DNA of 64,000 bases. Origin: Tautonia rosea (GTDB taxonomy: Bacteria; Planctomycetota; Planctomycetia; Isosphaerales; Isosphaeraceae). The notes under the pieces were generated by a model, which was given only the letters and a program-made list of their open reading frames with translations, searched no databases and had not been told where the DNA came from. The translations under genes and the position numbers were made by a program. Shown here piece by piece: positions 16,965-25,484 of the stretch (positions are counted from its first letter, which is position 1; every line of letters starts with the position of its first letter). The stretch covers positions 1 to 64,000 of the forward strand of contig NZ_JABBYO010000010.1 in the NCBI RefSeq assembly GCF_012958305.1, in the 5' to 3' direction.

Positions 16965-18467
16965 ATGGCGACCACCAGCTATTATCTGGCCCTCGACCTC
17001 GGCGCCGAGAGCGGCCGAGGATTGCTCGGACGCTTCGATGGCCGGCACCTGACGCTTGAGGAGATCCACCGCTTTCCGAACGGCCCGGTCCGGATGCTCA
17101 ACACCCTGCACTGGGACCTCCCTCGGCTGTTTGACGAGATCAAGGTCGCCCTGCGCAAGGCGGCCTCGGGCGGCGCGAAGCCCGAGGGAATCGGCCTCGA
17201 TACCTGGGGCGTTGACTTCGGCCTGATCGGTCGAGGGGACACGATCCTTGGCAACCCGGTCCACTACCGGGACGCTCGGACCGAGGGGATGATCGAGCTG
17301 GCCTGCTCGATGATCCCCCGGGAGCGGATCTACGAAATCACCGGCCTGCAGTTTCTGCCGATCAACACGGCGATTCAACTGCTGGCGATGAAGCAAGCCG
17401 GCTCCCCCCTGCTCGACGTGGCCGAGACAATGCTGATGATGCCCGACCTGCTCGGCTGGCTCCTGACCGGCCGCCGCGCGGGAGAGTTCACGGATGCCTC
17501 GACCACCCAGTTGCTCGACGCAAACGCGGGGACCTGGTCGGACGAGCTGTGTCATGGCCTCGGTCTGCCTCGGCAGATTCTCCCTGAATTGATCGCGCCG
17601 GGAAGCGTGCTGGGGACCGTCCGTCGCGACGTGGCGGACGAGACCGGTCTGGACCCCAACACCTCGGTCATCGTTCCCGCAACGCACGACACCGGAAGCG
17701 CCGTCGTGGCCGTGCCCGCCGCCGGCAAGGGGCCGGGATCGCCCCCCGACTGGTGCTACCTCAGCTCGGGAACGTGGTCGCTCATGGGGGTCGAGATCGC
17801 CCGGCCGATCATCACGCAAGAGACGTATCGGTATAATTTTACCAATGAGGGTGGGGTCGACGGCACCTTCCGATTGCTTAAAAACATCATGGGCCTGTGG
17901 CTCGTGCAGGAATGCCGGCGGACCTGGGCGCGATCGGGCCGAGAATACTCGTATGAAGACCTGATTCCGCAGGCCGAGGCTGCGCCGGCGTTCCGGTCGC
18001 TGGTGAACCCCGATCACCCGATGTTCCTTCCTCCCGGCGACATGCCTGCCCGGATTGCCGCCTTCTGCCGGGACACCGGCCAGCCAGTCCCCGAGGATGA
18101 AGGGGCCTTCGTCCGATGTGCGCTGGAGAGCCTGGCGTTGACGTATCGCTGGGTCATCGAGCGGCTGGAGGAGATCACCGGCACGCCGATCAAGACGATC
18201 CACATCGTCGGCGGCGGCGCCCGCAATGCGTTGCTCAACCAGTTCACGGCCGATGCGACCGGCCGCCCGGTGCTGGCCGGGCCGGTCGAGGCCACGGCGA
18301 TTGGCAACCTCTTGATGCAGGCCCGCGCCCGAGGGCGGATCGGCTCGCTGGCCGACCTGCGCGAGGTCGTCGCCGGGTCGTTCCCCGTGACCACCTACGA
18401 GCCGAGCGACTCGGCCGCCTGGACCGACGCCATCGGCCGCTTCAACGAACTCCGAGGCCGATCCTGA
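16965..18467 (+). CDS. rhaB: Rhamnulokinase
   Basis: A 500-residue FGGY-family carbohydrate kinase. The N-terminal phosphate loop is LALDLGAESGRGLLG. Other rhamnulokinase features are GLDTWGVDFGLI, NPVHYRDARTEGM, PATHDTGSAVVAVP, YLSSGTWSLMGVE, YNFTNEGGVDGTFRLLKNIMGLWL and the ADP-binding HIVGGGARNALLNQFTADATGRPV. It phosphorylates L-rhamnulose to L-rhamnulose 1-phosphate in the cytoplasm. No rhamnose isomerase or aldolase gene is present in the window, so the pathway partners lie elsewhere. The start at 16965 is the ATG that begins the conserved fold. Its end converges with the DUF1501 gene, 13 bp away. Confidence 0.94.
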   Translation: MATTSYYLALDLGAESGRGLLGRFDGRHLTLEEIHRFPNGPVRMLNTLHWDLPRLFDEIKVALRKAASGGAKPEGIGLDTWGVDFGLIGRGDTILGNPVHYRDARTEGMIELACSMIPRERIYEITGLQFLPINTAIQLLAMKQAGSPLLDVAETMLMMPDLLGWLLTGRRAGEFTDASTTQLLDANAGTWSDELCHGLGLPRQILPELIAPGSVLGTVRRDVADETGLDPNTSVIVPATHDTGSAVVAVPAAGKGPGSPPDWCYLSSGTWSLMGVEIARPIITQETYRYNFTNEGGVDGTFRLLKNIMGLWLVQECRRTWARSGREYSYEDLIPQAEAAPAFRSLVNPDHPMFLPPGDMPARIAAFCRDTGQPVPEDEGAFVRCALESLALTYRWVIERLEEITGTPIKTIHIVGGGARNALLNQFTADATGRPVLAGPVEATAIGNLLMQARARGRIGSLADLREVVAGSFPVTTYEPSDSAAWTDAIGRFNELRGRS

Positions 18468-18480
18468 GCCGAGGCGGCCT

Positions 18481-19920
18481 TCAGGCAAACAGGGAGCGAA
18501 CGGGTCGGCCGGTGGCGAGCGGGTGGGGTCGGTCGGTCGTGTCGTGCAGTTCGAGGCTCGGGTCGAAGCCGAATCGCCAGTAGATGGTGGCGGCCAGGTC
18601 GGCCGGGGTGACGGGGTCGGAGGCGGGATAGGCCCCCAGGCGGTCGCTCGAACCCAGGACAAAGCCCCCCTTGACCCCGCCCCCGGCGAGGACGGCGCTG
18701 TAGCAGTCGGGCCAGTGGTCGCGGCCGGCGTCGTTGTTGATGCGGGGGGTGCGGCCGAACTCGCCGAGGGCGACGACGAGGGTCGAGTCGAGCAGGCCTC
18801 GGGCGTCGAGATCCTCGATCAAGGCGGCCAGGGACTGATCGGCCACCGGCACGAGGTGGTCGCGGTGCTGGTCGAAGACCTTGAAGTGGGCGTCCCAGTT
18901 CTGGCCTTGCTGACGGAAGTCGTACACGTTGACGAAGGGCACCCCGGCCTCGACCAGGCGACGCGCCATCAAAAGGTTTTGCCCGCGCATCTCTCGGGCG
19001 ATGCCCAGCTCGGCCCCGTTGCCGCCGCCACCACCCGCGCCGACGCTCGCCGGGGGATGGTCGTAGCCGTAGCGGTCGCGGACCTTCGGGTCTTCCCGGT
19101 CGATCTCCAGAGCCTTGCGGACGTGCTCGGAGGCAAGCAATCGATAGGCCCGGTCGTACGAATCGGCCAGGGCGAGCGGCTCGCCGCGGAGGGTTGCTCC
19201 TTCCATCGCGTCGAGCAAGGCCCGGCGACGCCCTCGACGCGTCGGGGGAAGGTCGGCCGGAGTTCTGAGCAAGGCGGCCTGATACGACCGATCGGCCATG
19301 TCCACGAGGACCTGGAACGGGTCGTAAGCCGAGCCAAGAAAGCCGCCCCCCTGGCACGGCACATCGACCACGTTGTGAAAAACGAACGGCAAGGCGGCAT
19401 GCGGAACGGCGAGCCCTTCGCTGCGTCGCAAGTAGCTCAGGGCGCCGCCGAAGCTGGGATAGAACTGCGGCTCGGGGGAGAAGAGTTCCTGATCTCCTTG
19501 CGGGGCGGGTCGGCCGGTGAGGGTTTCCATTGAGGCCGAATCGTGCAGGCGGTTGCCGTGGGTCATGCTTCGAATCAGGGCAACCTTGTGCATGACCGTC
19601 GCCATCTTCGGCTGAAGCTCGGAGACGAACACGCCGGGGGCCGAGGTGGCGATCGGCCGGAATTCGCCCCGGACTTCGAGCGGGGCCTCGGGCTTCGGGT
19701 CGAAGGTTTCGAAGTGGCTTGGGCCGCCGTAGTAGAAGACCAGGATGCAGGCCCGGATCGGCGGCGGATCGCCCGGCGCGGTCGATCGACCGCCCGACGC
19801 CTGAGCCGCCCGCATCAGGCCGAGCAGTCCCAGGCCGCCCAGGCCCCCCGTGCGCAGCAAGGCCCGCCGCGAGATTCGAGGGCCGGGGCACCGGACTTGG
19901 GGCTCCGATCGTGTGGTCAT
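18481..19920 (-). CDS. DUF1501 domain protein, Tat-exported
   Basis: A 479-residue protein. A twin-arginine signal (RISRRALLRTGGLGGLGLLGLM) leads into the DUF1501 sulfatase-like fold: ACILVFYYGGPSHFETFDPKP, RSMTHGNRLHDSASMETLTG, TLVVALGEFGRTPRIN, DHWPDCYSAVLAGGGVKGG. These are the conserved blocks of this planctomycete-rich family, which is related to alkaline phosphatase-like enzymes. In many genomes DUF1501 genes pair with DUF1549/DUF1553 cytochrome-like genes; here no such partner is present. The start at 19920 places the Tat motif properly. Exported to the periplasm; substrate unknown. Confidence 0.93.
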   Translation of the reverse strand: MTTRSEPQVRCPGPRISRRALLRTGGLGGLGLLGLMRAAQASGGRSTAPGDPPPIRACILVFYYGGPSHFETFDPKPEAPLEVRGEFRPIATSAPGVFVSELQPKMATVMHKVALIRSMTHGNRLHDSASMETLTGRPAPQGDQELFSPEPQFYPSFGGALSYLRRSEGLAVPHAALPFVFHNVVDVPCQGGGFLGSAYDPFQVLVDMADRSYQAALLRTPADLPPTRRGRRRALLDAMEGATLRGEPLALADSYDRAYRLLASEHVRKALEIDREDPKVRDRYGYDHPPASVGAGGGGGNGAELGIAREMRGQNLLMARRLVEAGVPFVNVYDFRQQGQNWDAHFKVFDQHRDHLVPVADQSLAALIEDLDARGLLDSTLVVALGEFGRTPRINNDAGRDHWPDCYSAVLAGGGVKGGFVLGSSDRLGAYPASDPVTPADLAATIYWRFGFDPSLELHDTTDRPHPLATGRPVRSLFA

Positions 19921-20114
19921 CGGCGCTTCTCGTCTTGATCCGATTGAGGCGGGGCGAAGGCGTCGATCACGCTTCTCACTTCGGTCACGGTAATGAGCAG
20001 GATCGCTCGTTGCCAAGCACATTTTGAACAAACGTGGGAGAAAAAAGGATTGCCTGGGACCCTGGGCAAGGGTCTGGGATCGTGCCCTGGGGCGTTGGAT
20101 CGGGGCCGAGGCGT

Positions 20115-20678
20115 TCATGGGCTCGGCGGATTGACGTTCTGCTCGGACATCGACCTCCAGCATTCGGCCGTCAGGCGGTAGAGGACGTGAGGAAGGTCGG
20201 CGTACTCGGTGTCGCATTCAAAGGTGAACCCGGCCTTTTCCATGACGCGTCGCGAGGCGAGGTTCGTCGGCTGGGTGAAGCAGACGAGGGACGGGAGGGT
20301 GAGGGTTTCGAAGCCGACCTCGACGCAGCGGCGAGCCAGCTCGGTGGCCAGGCCGCGCCCCCAGTACGAGGGGAGGAAGGCGTAGCCGATCTCGACCTCA
20401 TCGAGCCCGGCGATGACGACGTGCCGCAAGCCCCCTCGGCCGATGAATCGGCCCGAGGAGCGGTCTCGGATCGTGTACCAGCCGAAGCCGAAGTGATTCC
20501 AGTGGTCCATCAGGCGCCCGAAGATCGCCTCGGTCTCCTCTCGCGATCGTACGCCCTTGAGCGTGGCCATGACGACGGGATCGGCATTCATGCGGACATA
20601 ATCATCCAAATCGGCCCAGGAAGGGCGTCCGAGGCGAAGCCGAGCCGTGACGATCGGAGCGATGGCGGGATCGATCAT
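20115..20678 (-). CDS. GNAT acetyltransferase (RimJ/RimL-like)
   Basis: A 187-residue protein. It has TARLRLGRPSWADLDDYVRMNADP at the N-terminus, then EVEIGYAFLPSYWGRGLATELARR (acetyl-CoA-binding loop) and QPTNLASRRVMEKAGFTFE, the classical ribosomal-protein-type acetyltransferase blocks. It probably acetylates a small molecule or a protein N-terminus; substrate unknown. The start at 20678 (MIDPAIAPIVTARLRL) fits the family N-terminus better than the longer frame. It lies downstream of the large repetitive protein gene on the same strand, separated by a hairpin. Confidence 0.9.
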   Translation of the reverse strand: MIDPAIAPIVTARLRLGRPSWADLDDYVRMNADPVVMATLKGVRSREETEAIFGRLMDHWNHFGFGWYTIRDRSSGRFIGRGGLRHVVIAGLDEVEIGYAFLPSYWGRGLATELARRCVEVGFETLTLPSLVCFTQPTNLASRRVMEKAGFTFECDTEYADLPHVLYRLTAECWRSMSEQNVNPPSP

Positions 20679-20712
20679 GACGTGCCTCGCTTGGGCCTGC
20701 GTCAACACGAAC

Positions 20713-20746
20713 GGAGCCCCGCGACGGCACATCCGCCGGGGGCTCC
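20713..20746 (-). terminator. Terminator hairpin after the repetitive secreted protein gene
   Basis: GGAGCCCC/GGGGCTCC (8 bp) encloses an inner CGGC/GCCG stem, 29 bp beyond the stop at 20775 on the minus strand. Confidence 0.6.
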
Positions 20747-20774
20747 GAAACCTCGAACCAGGACGAGGGGCAGC

Positions 20775-23651
20775 TTACGGGGTCGCGTCGCCTGCAACGC
20801 GGTCGAAGATCAGGCCCGGATCGTTCGGCGGAGCGCCGATCGGCCGGAAGGTAAAGCGGTCGGGCCCCCCGGAGATGGCCTGGCCGATGAGGTCGCCTTG
20901 CTCCTCGCTGCGGAGGATCAAGGTGTCTCCGTCGATTCCGTAGGGGCCGGTCAGAGTGGTGGCTTCGCCCTCCTTCGGCGTCACGACCCAGGAGAAATTC
21001 CCTTCCTCGTCGATGGTCAGCTCGAAGCGAACCTGATCGTTCGGCTCGGCCCGCCATTGGCCGACGAGGTCAGTGGCGGGGGCGTCGGCGTCGGCGTCGG
21101 CCTCGGCATTGGCCTCGGCATTGGCCTCGGCCTCGGCATTGGCTGGGGCGGCCGGGGCGGGAGCGGGTTCGGCGACCGGCGCGGGGGCTGCGGCCTGGGC
21201 GTCGGCCGGGGCGGGGGTGCTGCTCGCGGGAGGCTCGGCAGGGCCGGTCAGGGCTTCGAGCATCCGAGAGGCGACCACGTCTTCCGGCTGCTGGGTGGTG
21301 ACGACCTCAAGGGCCCGGACTGCCGAGTCGTCGTGGCCGAGAATCAGGTAGTGATAGGCCAGGACGAAGTGCGAGGCCGGGTCGTTGGGGTTCTGTCGGC
21401 AATAGGACTCAAGGTTGCGAAGCTGATCGGTGTAGTACGTCGTGTTCTTGTAAAGGCTGCTCATGGTGGTCCAGTCCCAGCCGGGAGCGACCGCGAGCAG
21501 GGCGTTCAGCACGGCAGCGGCGTTGCGGTAGTCGCCCAGGGCAAAGAGGCAGAGGGCGCGGAACTCGTGCATGATCGGGTCGCCGGGCGTCAGCCGGAGA
21601 GCCTCTTCAATCTGAGAGAGCGCCCGGCCGTTGTCGTTGTTGGCGAAGGCGGCGCGGGCCTGGTCAAAGAGCTGATAGGCCTGCTGCTGTTCGGGCGTCA
21701 GTTGCGGTTCGGCCGGGGCGGCGTCGGCGTTGGCGGGGGCCTGGCCGGGATCAGCCGTCAGGTAGGTTTGCACGACGATCGGCTGGGAGTAGTCGTAGAC
21801 CGGAACGGTGGCGACCGGCGCGACATAGTACGGGTTCAGATACGAAGCGCTGTAGTAGCCGGAGGTCCACGACGACAGGCTGTTCAAGGCCCAAATGCTG
21901 GTGCCGAAGGCCAGGGGGATCGACCAGGCATTGGCCCACGAGTTGTTCCAGCAGCCGTGATACCAGCCGTGGTAGACCGGCGGGACATAGCGGTTGTACC
22001 AGGCCCCGGCCCACTGGTTCGCGCCCCATCCCCATCCGGGTCTTCCCCAGCCGCCGCCGCTCCATCCCCAACCGGGGCTTCCCCAACCACCGCCGCCTCC
22101 CCATCCCCATCCGGGACGGTTGACGTTGATGTTTGTGTTATTCCAGTTGATGTTGTTTTGATTGAGCCAGTTTTGGTTGTTATTGATGATGTTGTTGATG
22201 TTTCCCGAACCAATATTCGGTCGGTTGCCTCCCCCGATGATCGGTCGATCGCCGCCGCCGAAGATGGGGCGATCGCCACCGCCGATGTATTCGGGCAAGG
22301 TCGTAATGCCGCCACCGGGCCGTCCCGGTCGGTTTCCCCCGATGATGGGTCGATCGCCACCGCCGGGCCGTCCCGGCAGGGTGGTAGGCCGATCGAAGCC
22401 GGGCCGTCCGGGAAGCGTGGTGGGTCGATCGCCACCGCCGGGCCGTCCCGGCAAGGTGGGTCGATCGCCGCCGCCGGGTCGTCCCGGCAGGGTGGTGGGT
22501 CGATCGCCGCCGCCGGGTCGTCCCGGCAGGGTGGTGGGTCGATCGCCGCCACCAGGGCGTCCGGGAAGCGTGGTGGGTCGATCGCCACCGCCAGGGCGTC
22601 CGGGAAGCGTGGTGGGTCGATCGCCACCGCCTGGCCGTCCCGGCAAGGTGGGTCGATCGCCGCCGCCGGGTCGTCCCGGCAGGGTGGTGGGCCGATCGCC
22701 GCCGCCAGGGCGTCCGGGCAGGCCGGGAGTAGGTCGGGTGGTGCCGATGCCTGAGCCGGGGCGGTTACCTCCGGGGCGACTGGGGAGGGTGGTGGGCCGA
22801 TCGCCACCGCCAGGTCGACCAGGGAGGGTGGTAATGCCGCCTCCGGGACGACTGGGGAGGGTGGTGGGGCGATCGCCTCCAGAGATGTTGGGGAGCGAGG
22901 GACGGGTGGCGCCCCCGACGCCAGGTCGATCGCCGCCGCCCAGACCGGGAATCGACGGCCGAGTGCTGCCGCCAGGACGACCCGGAAGCGTCGTCGGAGG
23001 GGTGAATCCCCCGCCTCCGGGGCGATTCCCTGGGCTGGGGCGATTCCCACCCCCTGCGAGGTTCGGCAGCGAGGGACGGGTCGTCGCTCCCCCGGCGCCG
23101 GGAGAGGTCGGACGGTTCAGGTTCGGCAACGAAGGTCGGGTGGCACCGCCGCCCGCGCCTGGGGCTGAGGGCCGCGACAAGTTCGGGGCCGAGGGTCGCG
23201 ACAGGTTCGGGGTGGAGGGGCGGGTGGAACCGATCCCCCCGCTCGGCCGGTTCAGGTTCGGCGTGGACGGTCGGTTCTGAATCGAGCCGGGCCGTGTTGT
23301 GGGCAGGTTTGGTCGCGTTGTGGGCAGATTTGGTCGCGCGCTGGGCGTGCTCGGGCGGGTGGTCGGACGCGCTGCGGAGAAGTTGGGACGTGCGCCGCCG
23401 GCAGCACCCATTGAGGGGCGCGCACCGCCCCCGGGACGCGAAGCGCCCAACGAGGGGCGGGCGCCTCCGGTGGGGCGGCCGGCGCCCATTGAGGGCCGCG
23501 CACCGCCCCCTGGGCGACCGGCCCCGATGGAAGGGCGTCCGCCTCCGCCGCCGCGACGCTGGGCAAAGGCCAGAGAATCGGGCCAGAAGGCCATGAGCGT
23601 GGCGAGGATCGCGATGGCCACGGCCGGGAACCGTCGGGGAGTGGTGGTCAT
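20775..23651 (-). CDS. Secreted Gly/Arg/Pro repeat protein with TPR-like and lipocalin-like regions
   Basis: A 958-residue protein with signal peptide (AIAILATLMAFWPDSLAFAQ). Residues about 30-140 are GRPGGGARPSMGA-type repeats and about 140-260 are N/RPS/TxPNL-type repeats. At about 260-460 there are many copies of a 12-13-residue unit (GRPGGGDRPTTLP). A Gly/Trp/Asn-rich zone (GWGWGGGGGWGSPGWGW) precedes a conserved Tyr/Trp-rich segment (HGWYHGCWNNSW). A TPR-like helical region (AYQLFDQARAAFANNDNGRALSQIEEALRLTP) follows. The C-terminal domain DLVGQWRAEPNDQVRFELTID looks lipocalin-like, and Ala/Glu/Pro-rich linkers separate the parts. I know of no assigned function; the low-complexity part may be a surface or matrix segment. 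Confidence 0.85.
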   Translation of the reverse strand: MTTTPRRFPAVAIAILATLMAFWPDSLAFAQRRGGGGGRPSIGAGRPGGGARPSMGAGRPTGGARPSLGASRPGGGARPSMGAAGGARPNFSAARPTTRPSTPSARPNLPTTRPNLPTTRPGSIQNRPSTPNLNRPSGGIGSTRPSTPNLSRPSAPNLSRPSAPGAGGGATRPSLPNLNRPTSPGAGGATTRPSLPNLAGGGNRPSPGNRPGGGGFTPPTTLPGRPGGSTRPSIPGLGGGDRPGVGGATRPSLPNISGGDRPTTLPSRPGGGITTLPGRPGGGDRPTTLPSRPGGNRPGSGIGTTRPTPGLPGRPGGGDRPTTLPGRPGGGDRPTLPGRPGGGDRPTTLPGRPGGGDRPTTLPGRPGGGDRPTTLPGRPGGGDRPTTLPGRPGGGDRPTLPGRPGGGDRPTTLPGRPGFDRPTTLPGRPGGGDRPIIGGNRPGRPGGGITTLPEYIGGGDRPIFGGGDRPIIGGGNRPNIGSGNINNIINNNQNWLNQNNINWNNTNINVNRPGWGWGGGGGWGSPGWGWSGGGWGRPGWGWGANQWAGAWYNRYVPPVYHGWYHGCWNNSWANAWSIPLAFGTSIWALNSLSSWTSGYYSASYLNPYYVAPVATVPVYDYSQPIVVQTYLTADPGQAPANADAAPAEPQLTPEQQQAYQLFDQARAAFANNDNGRALSQIEEALRLTPGDPIMHEFRALCLFALGDYRNAAAVLNALLAVAPGWDWTTMSSLYKNTTYYTDQLRNLESYCRQNPNDPASHFVLAYHYLILGHDDSAVRALEVVTTQQPEDVVASRMLEALTGPAEPPASSTPAPADAQAAAPAPVAEPAPAPAAPANAEAEANAEANAEADADADAPATDLVGQWRAEPNDQVRFELTIDEEGNFSWVVTPKEGEATTLTGPYGIDGDTLILRSEEQGDLIGQAISGGPDRFTFRPIGAPPNDPGLIFDRVAGDATP
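22310..22725. repeat. In-gene tandem repeat encoding the GRPGGGDRPTTLP unit
   Basis: About ten imperfect copies of a 36-39-nt unit (GGTCGATCGCC.CCGCCGGG.CGTCCCGG.A.GGTGGT on the plus strand) lie head to tail, with alternate 36-nt copies lacking one Thr codon. Such arrays can change copy number by recombination, so the protein length may vary between strains. Confidence 0.8.
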
Positions 23652-23886
23652 GGGTGCGTCGTCCGAATTATCGAGGGGCCGTGGGAGAGATCACGTCGTC
23701 CGCCTGAGTGCTGAGTTGAGGAGTCGAGCAGCAATCCGTTGATGAAATCGGTGTTGATGGAAATCGGTCTCGAAGGTCAGCCTCCCCGGCTGTCCGGTCA
23801 CGCTCGGAACAGCCGGAGCGGCAAAGGCTTCGTCTGGAATCGGAACCGGTAAACCAAACCGGTTCCGATTCGCATTCCGCCATGTC
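23652..23886. other. Intergenic region with strong hairpin
   Basis: It holds the promoter region of the repetitive protein gene and the terminator of the SnoaL-like gene (23837-23871). Nothing else is recognised. Confidence 0.4.
23837..23871 (-). terminator. Perfect 14-bp hairpin, terminator of the SnoaL-like gene
   Basis: GAATCGGAACCGGT pairs with ACCGGTTCCGATTC around the 7-base loop AAACCAA, 16 bp past the stop at 23887 on the minus strand. Confidence 0.75.
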
Positions 23887-24777
23887 TTATTCCTTGGGGG
23901 CGGGAGGTTGTCGCACGATGGTCACCTCAACATCCGGTTGCACGACCCCGGCAATCACGCGGTCGAGCGAGCTCCAGAGGAAGCGGTTCTCATCGATGGG
24001 AGTTAGGTAAAAGGTTGCCGATCCGGTGACACCTTCGGGCAAGACGATCTCGCTCTTGACGACCCAGGCTGAGCCGTCGGTCGACCATCGCCCTTCGGAA
24101 AATCCGCCGTCGCTGTCGAAGTTCCACGAGCGGATGACCCCCTGTGCGGCGTCCCAGCCGATCCGCTGATTGGTCTTGATGAGGTTTTCGCCGTCTTGCT
24201 CGATCGTGTAGCCGCCGACGAGGAAGTTGCCGTCGTCGGACCAGGCGAACGAGACCGAGACGTTCTGATCGGCTCCTTCGCTGACCCAGTCGCCGACGAG
24301 CCAGGAGATCGGTTCGAGAAAGTCGCGAGCGGTCGGCAAGGGCTCCTCGGCGGTTTGCCTCATGCTGGCGATCTTCCAGCCGTCGCCCGTCTTGATGAGC
24401 ACGGCAAGGTAGCGGTTGCGGGCGCTGGCCTGGTCGGAGGTGGTGGTGATGGTCACGCCGTCCTCGATGGCGAGCGACGGGCCGACGAGGCGAAATTCCT
24501 CGACCTCCCGGGCAAGCTTCGCCTCGGGGAACTGCTCAAAGAAGCGGCCGAGGATCTCGGTAATCGCGTCCTGACCTCGGTAGAGGTTGCCGGCCTCGTC
24601 CACCAGCTCGGCTTCTGCGGCAAACAGAGCGGCCAGGGCCTTGGCGTCTGCCTGGTTGAAGGCCGCGTCGAACTGTTCCGCGAGCTTCTTCGGAGCGTCG
24701 CCATCGGTCTCCTGGGGAGCCCCGAGCGGTGCAAGGATCAGGCCCACCAAAGCCATCGTCGCGACGTGGGTCATCAT
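23887..24777 (-). CDS. Secreted SnoaL/NTF2-like protein (SgcJ/EcaC-like) with extra C-terminal domain
   Basis: A 296-residue protein with a signal peptide (MMTHVATMALVGLILAPLGAPQ). Residues about 28-150 are an NTF2/SnoaL-like domain (KLAEQFDAAFNQADAKALAALFAAEAELVDEAGNLYRGQDAITEIL), as in SgcJ/EcaC family proteins. The C-terminal half (FLEPISWLVGDWVSE, VSVSFAWSDDGNFLVGGYTI, RIGWDAAQGVIRSWNFDSDGGFSEGRW) matches a beta-barrel domain often found after such domains in planctomycetes. No catalytic residues can be assigned. Exported. The start pair ATG-ATG at 24777/24774 follows GAGGC. Confidence 0.88.
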   Translation of the reverse strand: MMTHVATMALVGLILAPLGAPQETDGDAPKKLAEQFDAAFNQADAKALAALFAAEAELVDEAGNLYRGQDAITEILGRFFEQFPEAKLAREVEEFRLVGPSLAIEDGVTITTTSDQASARNRYLAVLIKTGDGWKIASMRQTAEEPLPTARDFLEPISWLVGDWVSEGADQNVSVSFAWSDDGNFLVGGYTIEQDGENLIKTNQRIGWDAAQGVIRSWNFDSDGGFSEGRWSTDGSAWVVKSEIVLPEGVTGSATFYLTPIDENRFLWSSLDRVIAGVVQPDVEVTIVRQPPAPKE

Positions 24778-25484
24778 GGTTGCCTCGTGAAGCAAGATGC
24801 AAAGAAAAGAGAAACCAAGGGGGCTCGGCGGCGGCCTGGGAACGGCCGATCGAAGGGTTTGGACACGCGCCCCCGGTCCAACTCGCACTCCTTTGAATCT
24901 AAGCCACGAAGGTTCGGGTCGGAAAGAAGGGATTCCCGCAATTTTGCCGAGACCCGATCGAGCGGCCTGTCAGGCAACCCGAGTCGGAGTCTTCAAGGAG
25001 TGGGAATCGCAGGTCGCGTGCCACCGCGTTTCCTGAGCGCGACCGAATCGCCTTCGCGTTCTCCCTGGCCAGTGGCAACGCTCCCGGCTCGGCGCAGAGT
25101 CGGACCCCTTGCCGTCGCGCGTCTCGAACACGTGGTGAGACATTCGATTACGCGACACAAAGCTTGATTTCAACAGAGATTTCGATCGCCGAGCCGGCCT
25201 TGCAGCCTCTCCGAGACCGCAATTACACAACCCTTGTGATCATCGCCGGGACCATCCCCGAGGACGAGGCGATTCGCCTTGGCCTCGCGTCTCAACACAT
25301 TCGGCACACCAATCCGAGGGAGCCAGAAACCTCACGTCTACCACCGTACAACGCGGGAGAGGGGCCAGAAACCTCCCCTCTCCCGCGTGAGCAAAGGACC
25401 GGCCCCGACACTGACCCGGCAAGCCGTTTGGGGGCAAACCGGGGCCGACGGCTGCCGGGATCGGTGATCGGATCGATCGCACGA
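24778..25484. other. 700-bp intergenic region
   Basis: I find no reading frame with a recognisable protein or a good ribosome site. The region has a stem-loop at 25351-25388 and a direct repeat of CCAGAAACCTC (about 25323 and 25365) flanking that hairpin arm. It may hold an unannotated small RNA, but nothing in the sequence proves it. Confidence 0.4.
25351..25388 (-). terminator. Perfect 14-bp hairpin
   Basis: ACGCGGGAGAGGGG pairs with CCCCTCTCCCGCGT around CCAGAAACCT. It lies about 97 bp beyond the stop at 25485 of the minus-strand gene, consistent with a terminator, though without a U-tract. Confidence 0.65.

Noticed and set aside
20034-22754. Very long open frame on the plus strand opposite the repetitive secreted protein
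   Set aside because: It arises from high G+C third-position bias opposite a real gene; the translation is low-complexity without recognisable motifs or ribosome site, whereas the minus strand has a signal peptide and TPRs.
22162-23280. Pro-rich RSPPPGRPG repeat protein on the plus strand
   Set aside because: It is the complementary reading of the same tandem DNA repeats; there is no signal peptide or good start.
24796-25167. Open frames in the 700-bp gap as small genes
   Set aside because: Translations are compositionally random, without signal peptide, motifs or ribosome sites.
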